Shown here piece after piece: positions 8,101 to 17,863 of a stretch of DNA of 64,000 bases. The notes under the pieces were generated by a model. The model was not told the origin of the DNA and searched no databases. It was given only the letters and a program-made list of their open reading frames with translations. Origin of the DNA: Niallia sp. NCCP-28 (GTDB lineage: Bacteria; Bacillota; Bacilli; Bacillales; Cytobacillaceae). The stretch spans positions 124,001 to 188,000 of the forward strand of contig NZ_BQYJ01000001.1 in assembly GCF_023168165.1 (NCBI RefSeq), given 5' to 3'. The position numbers and the translations under genes are program-made. Each line of letters begins with the position of its first letter. Within the stretch, counting starts at the first letter, position 1.

Positions 8101-9531
8101 TTATTCCTTTATATCTTTTAATGCTTTTTTCGCTTTTGCTTCCATTAGATTATACGACTGCCAGCGAACTTCTTTTTTGTGTATAGTTTGTTTTTTCTCA
8201 ATCAGCAATTGCTTTAATCCTGTAATATGGGGTTCCTGCTTATAATAATCCACTAAAGGAGGAATAGAAGCGTCAGATAGTGTTTTCATATAGGGAATAT
8301 CAAACTGGCCTGTATGGGAAAATCGCTCGATATTTTTTTTGACAATTAATCCGTCTAAATTAGTGATCGTTAATGTGCAATAATATACTAAAAAAATAAT
8401 TATAAAAATTCGAATTAGATTTAGCTTTTCTATCCAAATTTTTATAATCGTAAAGGCCCATGCAACAGCAAGGAGCAATAAAAAAGAATGGGCAAATAAT
8501 CGCAAATAGGTATAGCCATATGCTTCTTCGTAAAGAGACAACCGAAGATGGGAAGATAATAGCATAATGAGACTAAATACTGTTAATAGTGTCATACAAG
8601 ATTTTAGCATAATTATTTTTTTCTGCGCATAGGTGTTCACACAAAGGATGATCAGCAAATTTATTATAGAAACAATAATCAATTCAAAAAATCCTCTTCT
8701 TGCATATGCAGAAAAACTATAGCCATTCATTAATACATCATTAAAAAAATAGCGGAATTGCACAATTGTAAACAGCAAATATAAGCTATTTACAGCAAAC
8801 AAGACTGTTAATACAATTGTATGATCAAAAGTTCCTCCCCTTTTTGACTTATTCACAGGGACTATGATTGCTTTTCTTTTTATCGTTTTCATTGCTAGAA
8901 TAAAAAAAACACAAAAAATGATGACCCTAATTCCCTGCCAAATAAGGTTTGCATTTATTTTAACGCCATCCCCTACTATTTCTTTTATAAAAAAAACAAA
9001 ATTTTCATCAGAGGAACTCAACAAAAAGAACATAACTACTACAATAGGTGCAGCAATGATTAAACCAATTATGACTTTTTTCAACTGTACAACACTTTTA
9101 GGATACTTTTCTTTTTTATATTGTTTAAGAAATAATTTCCCGAAAATTTTTGTGCATTCACAAAACTGTTCCGCTTTTTTTCCTAAATATTGAAGAAATA
9201 GAGAGGAACTCCAATCAAGAAATGGAGGACTTGTTATTAAACAAGCATGAATACAAACCAGCCCAATTATAAGAATAAAATTTATGCTGTAAAAATAAGG
9301 ATTAGCTGTTACAACATAACTTAAGATCAACACCCATATACAGCAAAATAAAAACATGCCGATGAATTTATGGCTGGATACTCTTTTTTTGATATAAGCA
9401 TAAAATAAAAAATAAAAAGCAGCAAAAAAGAGACTAAAAGATATACCGATGCTTTCTGTAAATAAACTTATTTCGGCAAGCATACTTAAAAGCAAACAAC
9501 TTAATGAATAGATAATATTTTTTCTTTTCAT
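8101..9531 (-). CDS. DUF4173-type polytopic membrane protein
   Basis: A 476-residue protein with roughly a dozen hydrophobic segments. It carries the family-like LLSSSDENF stretch after the fourth or fifth segment and a QFRYFF motif in a later loop, with a cytoplasmic basic C-terminus. DUF4173/DUF4153 proteins have no established biochemical function. The gene follows RBS AAAGGAG. Its upstream region carries two exact copies of a 19-bp direct repeat (9579-9597 and 9629-9647). The core of that repeat recurs at the padR promoter, so it may belong to the same regulon as the HAAS protein and PadR regulator just upstream. Confidence 0.75.
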   Translation of the reverse strand: MKRKNIIYSLSCLLLSMLAEISLFTESIGISFSLFFAAFYFLFYAYIKKRVSSHKFIGMFLFCCIWVLILSYVVTANPYFYSINFILIIGLVCIHACLITSPPFLDWSSSLFLQYLGKKAEQFCECTKIFGKLFLKQYKKEKYPKSVVQLKKVIIGLIIAAPIVVVMFFLLSSSDENFVFFIKEIVGDGVKINANLIWQGIRVIIFCVFFILAMKTIKRKAIIVPVNKSKRGGTFDHTIVLTVLFAVNSLYLLFTIVQFRYFFNDVLMNGYSFSAYARRGFFELIIVSIINLLIILCVNTYAQKKIIMLKSCMTLLTVFSLIMLLSSHLRLSLYEEAYGYTYLRLFAHSFLLLLAVAWAFTIIKIWIEKLNLIRIFIIIFLVYYCTLTITNLDGLIVKKNIERFSHTGQFDIPYMKTLSDASIPPLVDYYKQEPHITGLKQLLIEKKQTIHKKEVRWQSYNLMEAKAKKALKDIKE

Positions 9532-9549
9532 TTTTATTCTCCTTTACAT

Positions 9550-9647
9550 AGTAATTCTATATAGTTAACAAAATAAGAAGTAATTCTAGGTAGATAAAAA
9601 CTATATATCGCTTTTTGTATTGCAATGTAGTAATTCTAGGTAGATAA
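9550..9647. repeat. Direct repeats upstream of the DUF4173 gene
   Basis: AGTAATTCTAGGTAGATAA occurs at 9579-9597 and again at 9629-9647, exactly 50 bp apart. A diverged copy, AGTAATTCTATATAGTTAA, lies at 9550-9568. The 50-bp phasing, close to five helical turns, suits a multi-site operator. Confidence 0.7.
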
Positions 9648-9656
9648 TAGAACAAC

Positions 9657-10301
9657 TTAAACTGATTTTGTTGTTCCAAAACGAAAACCTACTACTGTAA
9701 TTGGATACAAAAAAAACGTTGCACCAATGCAGATAAAGATAAACTGCTCAGATAATAATGGATCAAACACCGAAATAGGAATAATTTGAAAAACTATTAA
9801 AACCATTAATAAAAGATTCGGAATCAAAGAAATAGAAAATGTCTTTTGCAGCAATTTTCTGCCGCCAAGCCCAAATTCTTTGCCCACTTCATAACCTAAC
9901 AACAGCCAAAAGAAACAATATAAGCAAATAATTGTAAAAGGAATGCTTGTTAAAAATGCCCATACTTTATGTATCGATGGATTAGATAATTGATGATAAA
10001 TGACTGTTAAGCCAACTCCGCTTATAAAAAAGAAGAGATTGCTGATGAAAAAAAGCCATTTTGTTTTTTCCGCTGTAACCGCTGATTCCTCTTTATAAAT
10101 CTCGGCAATTTCTTCTGGTAATCCAAACCTTTCAATAATCAGTTTCATCGCTTCCTGTTCTGAAATCTGCTTTTTGCTATAGATTTCGGTATGCATTTCG
10201 GCTAAATGGACTTCATATTCAAGAAGAATTTCTTCCTTATTCGAATTTTTCTCTAAATGCTCCCTAAGCAAATCGATATATTCTTTTTGCGTAGAAATCA
10301 T
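9657..10301 (-). CDS. HAAS-domain membrane protein paired with PadR
   Basis: A 214-residue protein. Residues 1-75 are a helical HAAS/DUF1700-like domain (YIDLLREHL at the start, then [14 protein letters not shown], then [21 protein letters not shown]), followed by about four membrane segments. HAAS proteins are typically encoded next to PadR regulators and act as membrane-bound partners of the regulator or its targets; this is family knowledge, not shown here. The ATG overlaps the padR stop codon (ATGA), so the two are translationally coupled. Confidence 0.85.
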   Translation of the reverse strand: MISTQKEYIDLLREHLEKNSNKEEILLEYEVHLAEMHTEIYSKKQISEQEAMKLIIERFGLPEEIAEIYKEESAVTAEKTKWLFFISNLFFFISGVGLTVIYHQLSNPSIHKVWAFLTSIPFTIICLYCFFWLLLGYEVGKEFGLGGRKLLQKTFSISLIPNLLLMVLIVFQIIPISVFDPLLSEQFIFICIGATFFLYPITVVGFRFGTTKSV

Positions 10302-10630
10302 ATTCCTTTTCTCCCAATTACTTTATCAATTGTCTGTACGAATTTTTTCCATTCGCTTGTTTTATGCAATAAGATTTCTTTTCCCATTTCCGTAATCCGA
10401 TAATATTTTCTAGCTGGACCTTTTTCCGATTCTTGCCAAAAAGACTCTACATACGCTTGTTTCTCCAGTTTGTGCAGCGCAGGATATAAAGTTCCTTCCT
10501 TTACTTGAAGTGTATAATCACTGCGGCTTTCCATCTCTTTTACCAATTCATAGCCGTACATTTCTTTTTCTTCTAATAACTGCAATAAAATTAATGATGT
10601 GCTTCCTTTAACCAGCTCTCGATTAAACAT
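10298..10630 (-). CDS. PadR-family transcriptional regulator
   Basis: A 110-residue winged-helix repressor. It has [22 protein letters not shown] at the start, the [25 protein letters not shown] recognition segment and the beta-wing [10 protein letters not shown]. It is first in a two-gene operon with the HAAS protein. Its upstream region contains one CTACCTAGAAT motif at 10639-10649, between the start codon and the likely promoter, and two copies of AAAATGTACCTT (10651-10662 and 10720-10731). Autoregulation is therefore likely. Confidence 0.9.
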   Translation of the reverse strand: MFNRELVKGSTSLILLQLLEEKEMYGYELVKEMESRSDYTLQVKEGTLYPALHKLEKQAYVESFWQESEKGPARKYYRITEMGKEILLHKTSEWKKFVQTIDKVIGRKGI

Positions 10631-10638
10631 TTTTCCAC

Positions 10639-10731
10639 CTACCTAGAATAAAAATGTACCTTACGTTCATCTTAGAGCTTTCCTTCTGTAAATGCAAGAA
10701 AAACAAAACTGTTAGTCGAAAAATGTACCTT
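10639..10731. promoter_or_regulatory. padR promoter region with candidate operators
   Basis: On the minus strand TTGCAT, 17 nt and TAAGAT form a plausible promoter. CTACCTAGAAT at 10639-10649 is the same 11-mer found twice in the DUF4173 upstream repeat. AAAATGTACCTT at 10651-10662 and 10720-10731 contains ATGTAC, reminiscent of PadR half-sites. Confidence 0.55.
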
Positions 10732-11069
10732 TTAATACTTTGTGGGTAAAAATATTTTCTTTCTATGGTAAACTATTAGATATGGACAATTTATGATAAA
10801 GGAGGCATTTTTTATGATCGTAGAGATCTAGAGAGGTAATATGAATCAATTAGTAATTCAACATTCTTCGAATACTCGAATTATTTCTTACATCCATACT
10901 CCCATTTAGCGTTTATCCTCTTTTCTACAACTAATCAACAATAAACATTAGAATATTTGGGTACGTCCATTGTCCAAATAATTGCATATTTTAACTTAAT
11001 AGTGGAATGATAATTTAATCAATATTTTATGATGGTTAATAAATATTCCTTGAATTTTCATAAGGAAAG
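10732..11069 (+). other. Leader region with two tiny ORFs upstream of YitT gene
   Basis: There is no conventional gene. AAAGGAGG precedes a five-codon ORF (10814-10831). AGAGAGG then precedes a second ATG opening a 22-codon ORF (10841-10909) in the same frame. TGGACAAT (10783-10790) and ATTGTCCA (10969-10976) are inverted copies bracketing both. This may be a translated leader of the downstream YitT gene or the debris of a small gene. A single TAG is all that separates the two ORFs. Confidence 0.35.
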
Positions 11070-11078
11070 GTGTACAAA

Positions 11079-11942
11079 ATGGTAAAAATACATAAAAAAG
11101 AATCAAAGTCACATTTAATTCTGCGTTATATTATGCTGATGATTGGCGCAAGTCTTGCAGCAATAGCAATTGAGCTATTTTTAGTTCCAAATACAATAAT
11201 AGATGGCGGCATTATTGGTGTTTCTCTTATCTTAAATTATATGACAGGGTTTAGTTTCGGAATTCTTGTGCTTATTATTAACCTGCCGTTTTTATTTGCA
11301 GGATATAAATATATAGGGAAAAACTTTTGCATTTCCTCCCTATTTGCAATTATTATCCTGGCCATTGTAGAATCAAGCCTCCATCATTTTGATGCATTAA
11401 CGACAGAACCCTTGCTTGCGACAGTATTTGGCGGCTTAATTTTAGGTGCAGGTGTTGGTCTTGTAATCCGCAACTCTGGTGCATTGGATGGGACAGAAAT
11501 TTTAGGGATTTTATTATCAAAAAAAATCCCCTTTTCAGTCGGTGAATTTGTAATGTTTGTTAATGTTTTTGTGTTCGCATGGGCAGGATTTGTTTTGGAA
11601 TGGGAACAAGCCATGTACTCTATCTTAACGTACTATATTGCAAGCAAAGCGTTAGATGCGGTTATTCAAGGATTTGACGATACCAAAGCTGCAATGGTTA
11701 TTTCCAATGAGTATGAAGAAATTGCCGAAGCATTATCAGATCGCCTCGGCCGCGGCGTTACAAAACTAAAAGGAAAAGGCGGATATTTAGATCAAGAAAA
11801 AGAAGTGCTGTATGTTGTATTTACCCGCCTAGAAGTGGCAAAATTTAAAAGCATTGTCCAAGAAATTGATCCAAATGCCTTTATTACCATAATGGATACC
11901 CAAGAAGCTCATGGGGGCAAATTTAAATCAGCCATCCATTAA
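11079..11942 (+). CDS. YitT-family membrane protein with DUF2179 domain
   Basis: A 287-residue full-length YitT protein with five or six membrane helices (about residues 15-190). The family motifs are [13 protein letters not shown] early and [14 protein letters not shown] in the middle. They are followed by a cytoplasmic DUF2179 domain (about residues 205-280, containing [13 protein letters not shown] and [12 protein letters not shown]). The ATG at 11079 is preceded by AAGGAAAGG, which favours it over the in-frame GTG at 11070. Family function is not established. It differs from the paralogue at 3199-3825, which lacks the soluble domain. Confidence 0.88.
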   Translation: MVKIHKKESKSHLILRYIMLMIGASLAAIAIELFLVPNTIIDGGIIGVSLILNYMTGFSFGILVLIINLPFLFAGYKYIGKNFCISSLFAIIILAIVESSLHHFDALTTEPLLATVFGGLILGAGVGLVIRNSGALDGTEILGILLSKKIPFSVGEFVMFVNVFVFAWAGFVLEWEQAMYSILTYYIASKALDAVIQGFDDTKAAMVISNEYEEIAEALSDRLGRGVTKLKGKGGYLDQEKEVLYVVFTRLEVAKFKSIVQEIDPNAFITIMDTQEAHGGKFKSAIH

Positions 11943-11945
11943 AAT

Positions 11946-11980
11946 AAAAAACTCTTGTCTGACAAGACAAGAGTTTTTTA
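11946..11980. terminator. Bidirectional terminator between convergent genes
   Basis: CTCTTGTC pairs with GACAAGAG around a short loop, with A residues before and TTTTTT after. It serves both the YitT gene and the convergent AEC transporter. Confidence 0.88.
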
Positions 11981-11984
11981 TGCT

Positions 11985-12884
11985 TTACACAAGGGATAAA
12001 ACAATCGGCAATGTAATTAAGCTGAGCAATGTGCTAAATAGCGTTGCAGATGACACAAAGTCTGGATCCGTATCATACTGCAAAGCATATAATGTTGTAT
12101 TGGCTGCAGATGGCATCGCTGCCAGCACAATCATAATTTGTTTTAACAGATCATCAACAGGAAGAAAAAATGTCATTCCCCAAGCAATCAATGGCGACAC
12201 TACTAATCGGAGCACTAAAGCCAAAGAAAGCTGCGGGATTCGTAAATTTTTCACCGAAATTTTTGCCAACTGCATGCCGAGAACAAGCATAACAGTTGGA
12301 ATAGCTGCATTGCCAACCATTTTAATGGCTTCCATCATTGTACTGCTTATTGGCACATGCCAAAAGTGAAAGATTATGCCTAATAATGCTCCATACATAA
12401 TCGGCACACGCAATACTTTTTGCATTGTTTCTTTACTCGAGGGATTTTCGGAAGATCCTTTTGCCGCATAATATATTCCAATCGTCGCCATTATTAATTG
12501 CTGAATAACCATTAAAATAACCGCATAATGCAAAGCTGGTACGCCAAATGCAAATAAAACAAGAGGTGTGCCATAATTGCCATTATTCATAAATGCTGAA
12601 GATAAAATCATTCCGCACATCTTGTTTGTGCTATAGCCTCTGAACTTTCCCACCAGATAAATAATCGCAATAATACCAAATACTAAAGCAAGAGCATAGA
12701 TAGTCATCATTACATAATCACTATTAAATTCTGTTTCATAAAACACACTAAAACCAAGGATCGGACTCATTAAATAAACACTCACGGTCGAAACCGGTTT
12801 AACGTCAATATGCAGAATCTTCTCTCCAACAAACCCGACCCCAAAAATAAAAAATATTGGCAATAATACAGCAAAAAATTCCAT
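11985..12884 (-). CDS. AEC (auxin efflux carrier) family transporter
   Basis: A 299-residue permease with about ten membrane segments in the two-bundle AEC arrangement. It has PIFFIFGVGF at the N-terminus, the FMNNGNYGTPL motif (about residue 100) and MPSAANTTLYA near the C-terminal bundle, both typical crossover motifs. Bacterial AEC proteins move small carboxylates such as malate or malonate; no substrate can be named here. GGAG eight bases before the ATG at 12884 supports this start over an ATG at 12908. It is monocistronic. Confidence 0.85.
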   Translation of the reverse strand: MEFFAVLLPIFFIFGVGFVGEKILHIDVKPVSTVSVYLMSPILGFSVFYETEFNSDYVMMTIYALALVFGIIAIIYLVGKFRGYSTNKMCGMILSSAFMNNGNYGTPLVLFAFGVPALHYAVILMVIQQLIMATIGIYYAAKGSSENPSSKETMQKVLRVPIMYGALLGIIFHFWHVPISSTMMEAIKMVGNAAIPTVMLVLGMQLAKISVKNLRIPQLSLALVLRLVVSPLIAWGMTFFLPVDDLLKQIMIVLAAMPSAANTTLYALQYDTDPDFVSSATLFSTLLSLITLPIVLSLV

Positions 12885-12908
12885 TGAAAAAGCTCCGTTC
12901 TCCTGCAT

Positions 12909-13179
12909 CGTCCTTTTATTTTTTAACTCTTATTATCGAACCTTCATATTTTGCAGCTTCTTTATGTTATTCAGTCGCTTTACTAAACAAACAGCGGAAA
13001 AAACTTCTTACCTATTAGAAGTTTTCTAGTCTACCGTGCATTGGCGGGCTTAACACTCCCACCTAAAAAGAAAACGAGCGCTCCAGATGGGGAGAAACTT
13101 GCCCGCAAAAGCCTGATTAGCTCCGCTAACAATCAGTAGGATGAAGCCCCTACTGATTGAACTTTCACTTTATTAGCAT
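12909..13179. other. Intergenic region containing a dispersed-repeat copy and hairpin
   Basis: GC content is higher here than in surrounding spacers. CAATCAGTAGG (13130-13140) and CCTACTGATTG (13149-13159) form a perfect 11-bp stem with an 8-nt loop. Next to it, 13087-13120 carries the best copy of a dispersed repeat shared with three other intergenic sites. There is no ORF. Confidence 0.6.
13087..13120 (-). repeat. Dispersed intergenic repeat, copy A
   Basis: On the minus strand this reads AATCAGGCTTTTGCGGGCAA then GTTTCTCCCCATCTGG. The same ordered blocks (ATCAGGCTTT, then GTTTCTCCCC) occur at 18202-18240, 31174-31220 and 40871-40912. Confidence 0.6.
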
Positions 13180-14427
13180 TTATTGTCTTATTTGGCCATC
13201 GCCATAAATTAAATACTTGGTGGATGTTAAGGCTTTTAATCCCATTGGTCCCCTGGCATGCAGCTTTTGTGTGCTAATGCCAATTTCTGCACCATAACCA
13301 AACTCAAAACCATCTGTAAATCTTGTGCTTGCATTATGATAAACAGCTGCTGCGTCTACTTTTGCTAAAAATAATGCAGCATTTTTTTCATCGCTTGTAA
13401 TAATCGCTTCTGAATGATTGGTTCCATACTGATTGATATGCTGGATAGCTTCTTCTACATTTCCGACCATTTTTACACTGATTTTTAAAGCGGAATATTC
13501 TGTATACCAATCTTCTTCTGTTGCTTTTTTCGCTTCTGCAAAAGCGGAGCATACTTTGTTGTCACCATAGATCTCCACTCCTTTATTTTTTAAAGCAGTT
13601 AGAAGCTCGACTCCATGCTCATTAAACCATACTTCATGAAATAGGATTGTTTCAATCGCATTGCAGACAGAAGGCCGCTGTGTTTTTCCATTTAAACTAA
13701 TAGATATCGCCATGTTTTTATCTGCTGTTTCATCGATAAAGATATGACAATTTCCTGCGCCTGTTTCAATAACAGGAACAGTTGCTTCCTGTACAACTGT
13801 ATCGATTAAATTTTTTCCGCCTCTTGGAATAAGAACATCCAAATATTCTTTTAAATGAAATAATTCTTTTGCCGCTTCTCTGCTCGTATCTTCAATCAGC
13901 TGCACAGCATCTAGTGGAAGAACAGACTTTTCTAGTGCCCTATGAATAGATTTTACAATCGCTTGATTAGAGTATGCTGCTGTAGAACTGCCTCTTAATA
14001 AAACAGCATTGCCTGTTTTAATGGATAAGGTCGCTGCATCTACCGTTACATTTGGTCTAGCTTCATAGATCATGCCCATTACGCCTATCGGAACCGTTTT
14101 TTTCACAATTTTCAAACCGTTTTCTTTTGTTATTTCTTCTAATGTCAGTCCAATTGGATCTTCCAATTCAATTAGTTGTTTAATAGATAATGACATATCT
14201 TCTATTCTTTTTTTATTCAGCATAATGCGGTCCAAAACAGACTCTGTCAGCCCTTTTTCTTTTCCATAAAGCAGGTCTTTTTTATTTTCCTCAATAATAT
14301 CTTCTTGATCGATTAAAAGCTGATCGCTGATGAATAATAATGCATCATTTTTTTCCGCTGTCGTTAATTGCGTCATATCAAAACCTGCTTGTTTCGCTTT
14401 TTTTCCCTTTTGTTGGATTTCTGTCAT
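13180..14427 (-). CDS. proA: Glutamate-5-semialdehyde dehydrogenase (gamma-glutamyl phosphate reductase)
   Basis: The second enzyme of proline synthesis: NADPH-dependent reduction of gamma-glutamyl phosphate to glutamate semialdehyde, in the cytoplasm. At 415 residues it matches the family. Visible landmarks are [26 protein letters not shown], the IPRGGKNLI segment, the catalytic-cysteine stretch [11 protein letters not shown] and the C-terminal [14 protein letters not shown]. It lies 12 nt behind proB and shares its T-box-controlled transcript. The hairpin at 13130-13159 lies just downstream but lacks a T run. Confidence 0.97.
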   Translation of the reverse strand: MTEIQQKGKKAKQAGFDMTQLTTAEKNDALLFISDQLLIDQEDIIEENKKDLLYGKEKGLTESVLDRIMLNKKRIEDMSLSIKQLIELEDPIGLTLEEITKENGLKIVKKTVPIGVMGMIYEARPNVTVDAATLSIKTGNAVLLRGSSTAAYSNQAIVKSIHRALEKSVLPLDAVQLIEDTSREAAKELFHLKEYLDVLIPRGGKNLIDTVVQEATVPVIETGAGNCHIFIDETADKNMAISISLNGKTQRPSVCNAIETILFHEVWFNEHGVELLTALKNKGVEIYGDNKVCSAFAEAKKATEEDWYTEYSALKISVKMVGNVEEAIQHINQYGTNHSEAIITSDEKNAALFLAKVDAAAVYHNASTRFTDGFEFGYGAEIGISTQKLHARGPMGLKALTSTKYLIYGDGQIRQ

Positions 14428-14439
14428 TTTTAATCCCCC

Positions 14440-15540
14440 TTAAATTTTTACCCATTTATCACGGTGAATGACTGTTGTTCGGGAAGGATGTTCGGCATTT
14501 TTGCATTCTTCGCTTTTTTTGCCGATAATGGTCATAAGTTCGTCTGATGAATATAAAACTTCCCCTTTTCCAATTCTTCCTGATTCGCCAATCACTTCTA
14601 CTACATTCCCTTTTTCAAATATTCCTTCAATTTTGTATATTCCAGCAGGCAATAAGCTGCTTCCATGATTCATTAAGGCTGTTTCTGCCCCTTTATCTAC
14701 ATAAAGGCTCCCTTGAACTGTTGAATGCAGGGAAATCCACTGGCGATTATTATTAATGGCTGTTAATTCATCTTTTCCAATATAAGTGCCATCTCCATGC
14801 CCTTCTAAAATAGAAATGAGTTTCTCTTTTCCACTGCCATTTCCTATAAATACTTTTACCCCTAATGAAATGGCCGTTTCTGCAGCAACCAGTTTCGACT
14901 TCATTCCACCTGTTCCAACCTTTGAACCGGAACCTTCCGCGCCCTTCATAAACTCTTCTGTAATTTCCTCGATAAAATCATATCTTTTGGCGTCAGGATT
15001 ATCCTTTGGATTGCTGTCATACAGGCCATTAATGTCTGTTAAGATAATTAGCTGCCCTGCATGCACCAATCCACTCACCAGAGCCGACAGCATATCATTA
15101 TCGCCAAATGTCAATTCTTCAACAGAGACTGTATCATTTTCATTGATAATCGGCAAAATGCCTCTTTCCAATAATTCCATCAGTGTAGAATAGGCATTGC
15201 GGTATCGATCTCTTTTCGAAAAATCATTTCGTGTCAAAAGGATTTGGGCAGGAATAATGTCAAATTGAGCAAATTGTTTGATATAGTTTTGAATCAACAA
15301 ACTTTGCCCAACTGCCGCTGCTGCTTGTTTTCCCTTTAATGTAACAGGCCTTGATGGATATCCCAATTTTGCAAATCCCGCGGCAACTGCTCCTGAAGAA
15401 ACAAGAATGACTTCATGGCCGAACCTTTTTAAGATGGCAATGCTTGCAATATGGTCTGATAATTTTTGTTCATCTATTTCTCCTTTAGCATTCGTTAAGG
15501 AGCTGCTCCCTATTTTCACCACAATTCTTTTTTTCTCCAT
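14440..15540 (-). CDS. proB: Glutamate 5-kinase
   Basis: The first committed step of proline synthesis, phosphorylating glutamate. The protein is 366 residues. The N-terminal amino-acid kinase domain has [40 protein letters not shown] and the [13 protein letters not shown] motif. The C-terminal PUA domain covers about the last 90 residues. The real start is the ATG at 15540, preceded by AGGAGG; the open frame continues upstream only because it reads into the leader terminator. Transcription is controlled by the proline T-box directly upstream. Confidence 0.97.
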   Translation of the reverse strand: MEKKRIVVKIGSSSLTNAKGEIDEQKLSDHIASIAILKRFGHEVILVSSGAVAAGFAKLGYPSRPVTLKGKQAAAAVGQSLLIQNYIKQFAQFDIIPAQILLTRNDFSKRDRYRNAYSTLMELLERGILPIINENDTVSVEELTFGDNDMLSALVSGLVHAGQLIILTDINGLYDSNPKDNPDAKRYDFIEEITEEFMKGAEGSGSKVGTGGMKSKLVAAETAISLGVKVFIGNGSGKEKLISILEGHGDGTYIGKDELTAINNNRQWISLHSTVQGSLYVDKGAETALMNHGSSLLPAGIYKIEGIFEKGNVVEVIGESGRIGKGEVLYSSDELMTIIGKKSEECKNAEHPSRTTVIHRDKWVKI

Positions 15541-15551
15541 AATCTGTAAAA

Positions 15552-15845
15552 CCTCCTGATTCCAAAAAAACATAAAAAAGCCCTTCTCATCCTTCAATAA
15601 AGGACGAAAAGGGCTAATATTTCCGTGGTACCACCTTAATTGGATAATAGAACATCAATTGATGCCATTATCCCACTTTGTCTGTTAACGCCAGATTACG
15701 CCTATCTTTTTCATAGGACTCAAAAGGCAGGTTCTGCGACTTTAACGTTATGAAGTCTTTCAGCTTCTAAACTTCACTCTCTAAAACGCAAGGTTTCGCA
15801 TACTAATCCTTTTTCAAACGTTCTCTTGTTTAGATGTTGATTTCA
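15552..15845 (-). promoter_or_regulatory. T-box leader (proline) controlling proBA
   Basis: The leader has the canonical T-box AAGGTGGTACCACGG (15623-15637). Next comes a terminator whose arms are AGCCCTTTTCGTCC and GGATGAGAAGGGCT plus TTTTTT. A Stem I with an AGAG motif lies at the 5' end. The likely specifier is CCT at 15729-15731 in the context GAACCTGC, by analogy with GAATGGAC in the two trp T-boxes of this window. Uncharged tRNA-Pro would allow read-through. Confidence 0.93.
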
Positions 15846-15872
15846 TTATAACAGTTTTTTTGATTGTTTCAA
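15845..15872 (-). promoter_or_regulatory. proBA promoter
   Basis: On the minus strand TTGAAA (15872-15867), 16 nt and TATAAT (15850-15845) lie just ahead of the T-box leader. Confidence 0.8.
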
Positions 15873-15932
15873 TCCGTTTTTTTGATTTCGCTGACGATTC
15901 CGGCTGGCAACTGGATTTACTTTGTTTTCCCA

Positions 15933-16706
15933 TCAGTCTTTAAAGCTAGGCTCTTTTTTTAATGCATATTTTCGGATAGCATTCGCTACACCATTTGCTT
16001 CATTAGTTTCGGTAACCGCATCTGCCGCTTTTTTTACAGTCTCTTGAGCATTTCCCATTGCAACGCCAAATCCTGCTTCTTTAATCATGCTAATATCATT
16101 TAAGCTGTCTCCAACAGCCATTACATCATCCATTGTAATATGTAATTTTTCGCAGACGGTTTTTAAGCCTTTTGCTTTATTAATTCCAATCGCATTTACT
16201 TCAATGTTGCTTAAAGAAGAATTGCTTAATTCAAAAACTCCTTTATCTTGCAATTCTTTTAATACACTTGCACGAATCTTATCATCTTCTATATCAAAAC
16301 CAAATTTCAGCCATTCTAATGAAGCAATATCTTCAGGCATTTGATCATTCCATGTTTTTCCGCAGCTGATAGCCCAAACTCTTGCCTTGTGTTTTTGGGA
16401 AAGCTCCCACATCCATTTAATGCTCTCTGCTTCCACCAGATTTCTTTCAATTAGATTGCCTTGGTAATCCCAAATTTCGCTTCCATTAACTGTTACTAAA
16501 AAAGTTTTTAAAAGCAAACTTTCTGCATGCTCCCGACAAGTAGCAATAGATCGTCCGGTGCTTAACACCACATGGATTCCTTGATCTTGAGCTTCTTTAA
16601 TGGCTTTGCGGTTCTCTTCTGGAATCTCGCCTTTTTGATTTAATAATGTCCCGTCCATATCTAATGCAATTAATTTAATCGTGGGATTTTTTAACACGTT
16701 GTTCAT
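15933..16706 (-). CDS. Cof-type HAD phosphatase
   Basis: A 257-residue HAD IIB (Cof) phosphatase. Motif I is LIALDMDGTLLN, motif II VVLSTGRS, the motif III lysine is in NKAKGLKTVCEKL and motif IV is VMAVGDSLNDISMIKEAGFGVAMGNA. The alpha/beta C2 cap occupies the middle. Relatives dephosphorylate sugar phosphates and flavin or pyridoxal phosphates; the substrate cannot be read from sequence. The ATG at 16706 follows GGAGG. It is a separate transcription unit from proBA, whose promoter lies downstream. Confidence 0.9.
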   Translation of the reverse strand: MNNVLKNPTIKLIALDMDGTLLNQKGEIPEENRKAIKEAQDQGIHVVLSTGRSIATCREHAESLLLKTFLVTVNGSEIWDYQGNLIERNLVEAESIKWMWELSQKHKARVWAISCGKTWNDQMPEDIASLEWLKFGFDIEDDKIRASVLKELQDKGVFELSNSSLSNIEVNAIGINKAKGLKTVCEKLHITMDDVMAVGDSLNDISMIKEAGFGVAMGNAQETVKKAADAVTETNEANGVANAIRKYALKKEPSFKD

Positions 16707-16909
16707 GTTTTTTCCTCCTTCTTATTTGGCTGCAAAAAGATGGATAGTATACTATTATCCTTTATTTCCTTAGCAGAAAGTAAAATTCTTCTAACTAAAT
16801 TTCACTTTTTTCTATTAAATAGTATATCGCTTCTCTTGCAAATAGTAAAAAATAGCGCAAATTTTACAAAATATTAATATTCCTTTATTGTAAAGAACTG
16901 AAATTACTA

Positions 16910-17863
16910 TTATGCAGAAATAGATTTTTTTATAGCAAAAGGCCGTCTTGAAAAAATACTATGCAATACCATTCCTACAATGATGAAACATATGCCAATT
17001 AATGAGAGAAAAGAAGGCATATGTGCAGAAAGGAATAGCATTTCCCCAAGCAGCGCAAATAATACTTCAAATGATTGGGTTGCTTCCACAGCTCCTAATT
17101 TCTGCATATCACTTCGCACTAAATCGGTTGCTGCAAAAAATAAAACAGTGGCAAAAACTCCTGAAAATAAAGCGACTGCGCTCGATTGCGCCACTTGCTC
17201 CCGGCTTGGCAAACCTACAGTATAGACCCCATAAATAGATAAAATAACCCAAAAAGGCAGACTCGCAATCGTCATGCCAAGCACCCGCTGATAGGCATCT
17301 AAACGTCCGTCTAAAATCTCCATCATTTTGCGGTTGCCAAGTGGATAGGCAAATGAAGCAATGACAATTGGAATAAAACAAAGCAATGTACTTTGAATAG
17401 ACATCTCTTTTGCATACTCTGCTTGCATCAGCAAAACACCAAATACAATCAGCAAAGAAAAGGTTAAACTATTAAATGGAATTTTTTTTCGAATTCGTTT
17501 ACTGCCCGCTTTTTCATAAAAAAGTGGTGCAAGCAAGGTGCCAGATATAATGGTTAGCTGCCATGTTGCCGCAACAAGCCATCCAGGTCCATAAGCTGCT
17601 GCAAAACAAATAAAAGCATAAAAAATGCCGAATCCAACGGAACTCCAAAGAATCCATGGAATAGGATTTGCCTTTAGCTCGTGCCATACTATAGTTAGAT
17701 TTTTTCTAAAAAGCACTATTATAATTAATAATGGCAACATAAAAAAATAACGCAGAGATGCACTCCAGACCCAACTTCCCCCATTCATTTCCATTGCTTG
17801 ATTCAAAACAAATGTAAATGCGAAAAAAAACGCTGCTAAAATGCCTAAAATAATAGCTCGCAT
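16910..17863 (-). CDS. EmrE-like multidrug/metabolite exporter of the DMT superfamily
   Basis: A 317-residue membrane protein with ten predicted helices in two repeats of five, the usual DMT layout. It has AFFFAFTFVLNQAMEMNGGSW at the start and the ATQSFEVLFALLGEM motif in the second repeat. This matches the multidrug resistance efflux transporter (EmrE, PF13536-like) group rather than the common EamA pair. Its substrate is unknown. It is monocistronic, with RBS AAAGGAG. Confidence 0.82.
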   Translation of the reverse strand: MRAIILGILAAFFFAFTFVLNQAMEMNGGSWVWSASLRYFFMLPLLIIIVLFRKNLTIVWHELKANPIPWILWSSVGFGIFYAFICFAAAYGPGWLVAATWQLTIISGTLLAPLFYEKAGSKRIRKKIPFNSLTFSLLIVFGVLLMQAEYAKEMSIQSTLLCFIPIVIASFAYPLGNRKMMEILDGRLDAYQRVLGMTIASLPFWVILSIYGVYTVGLPSREQVAQSSAVALFSGVFATVLFFAATDLVRSDMQKLGAVEATQSFEVLFALLGEMLFLSAHMPSFLSLIGICFIIVGMVLHSIFSRRPFAIKKSISA

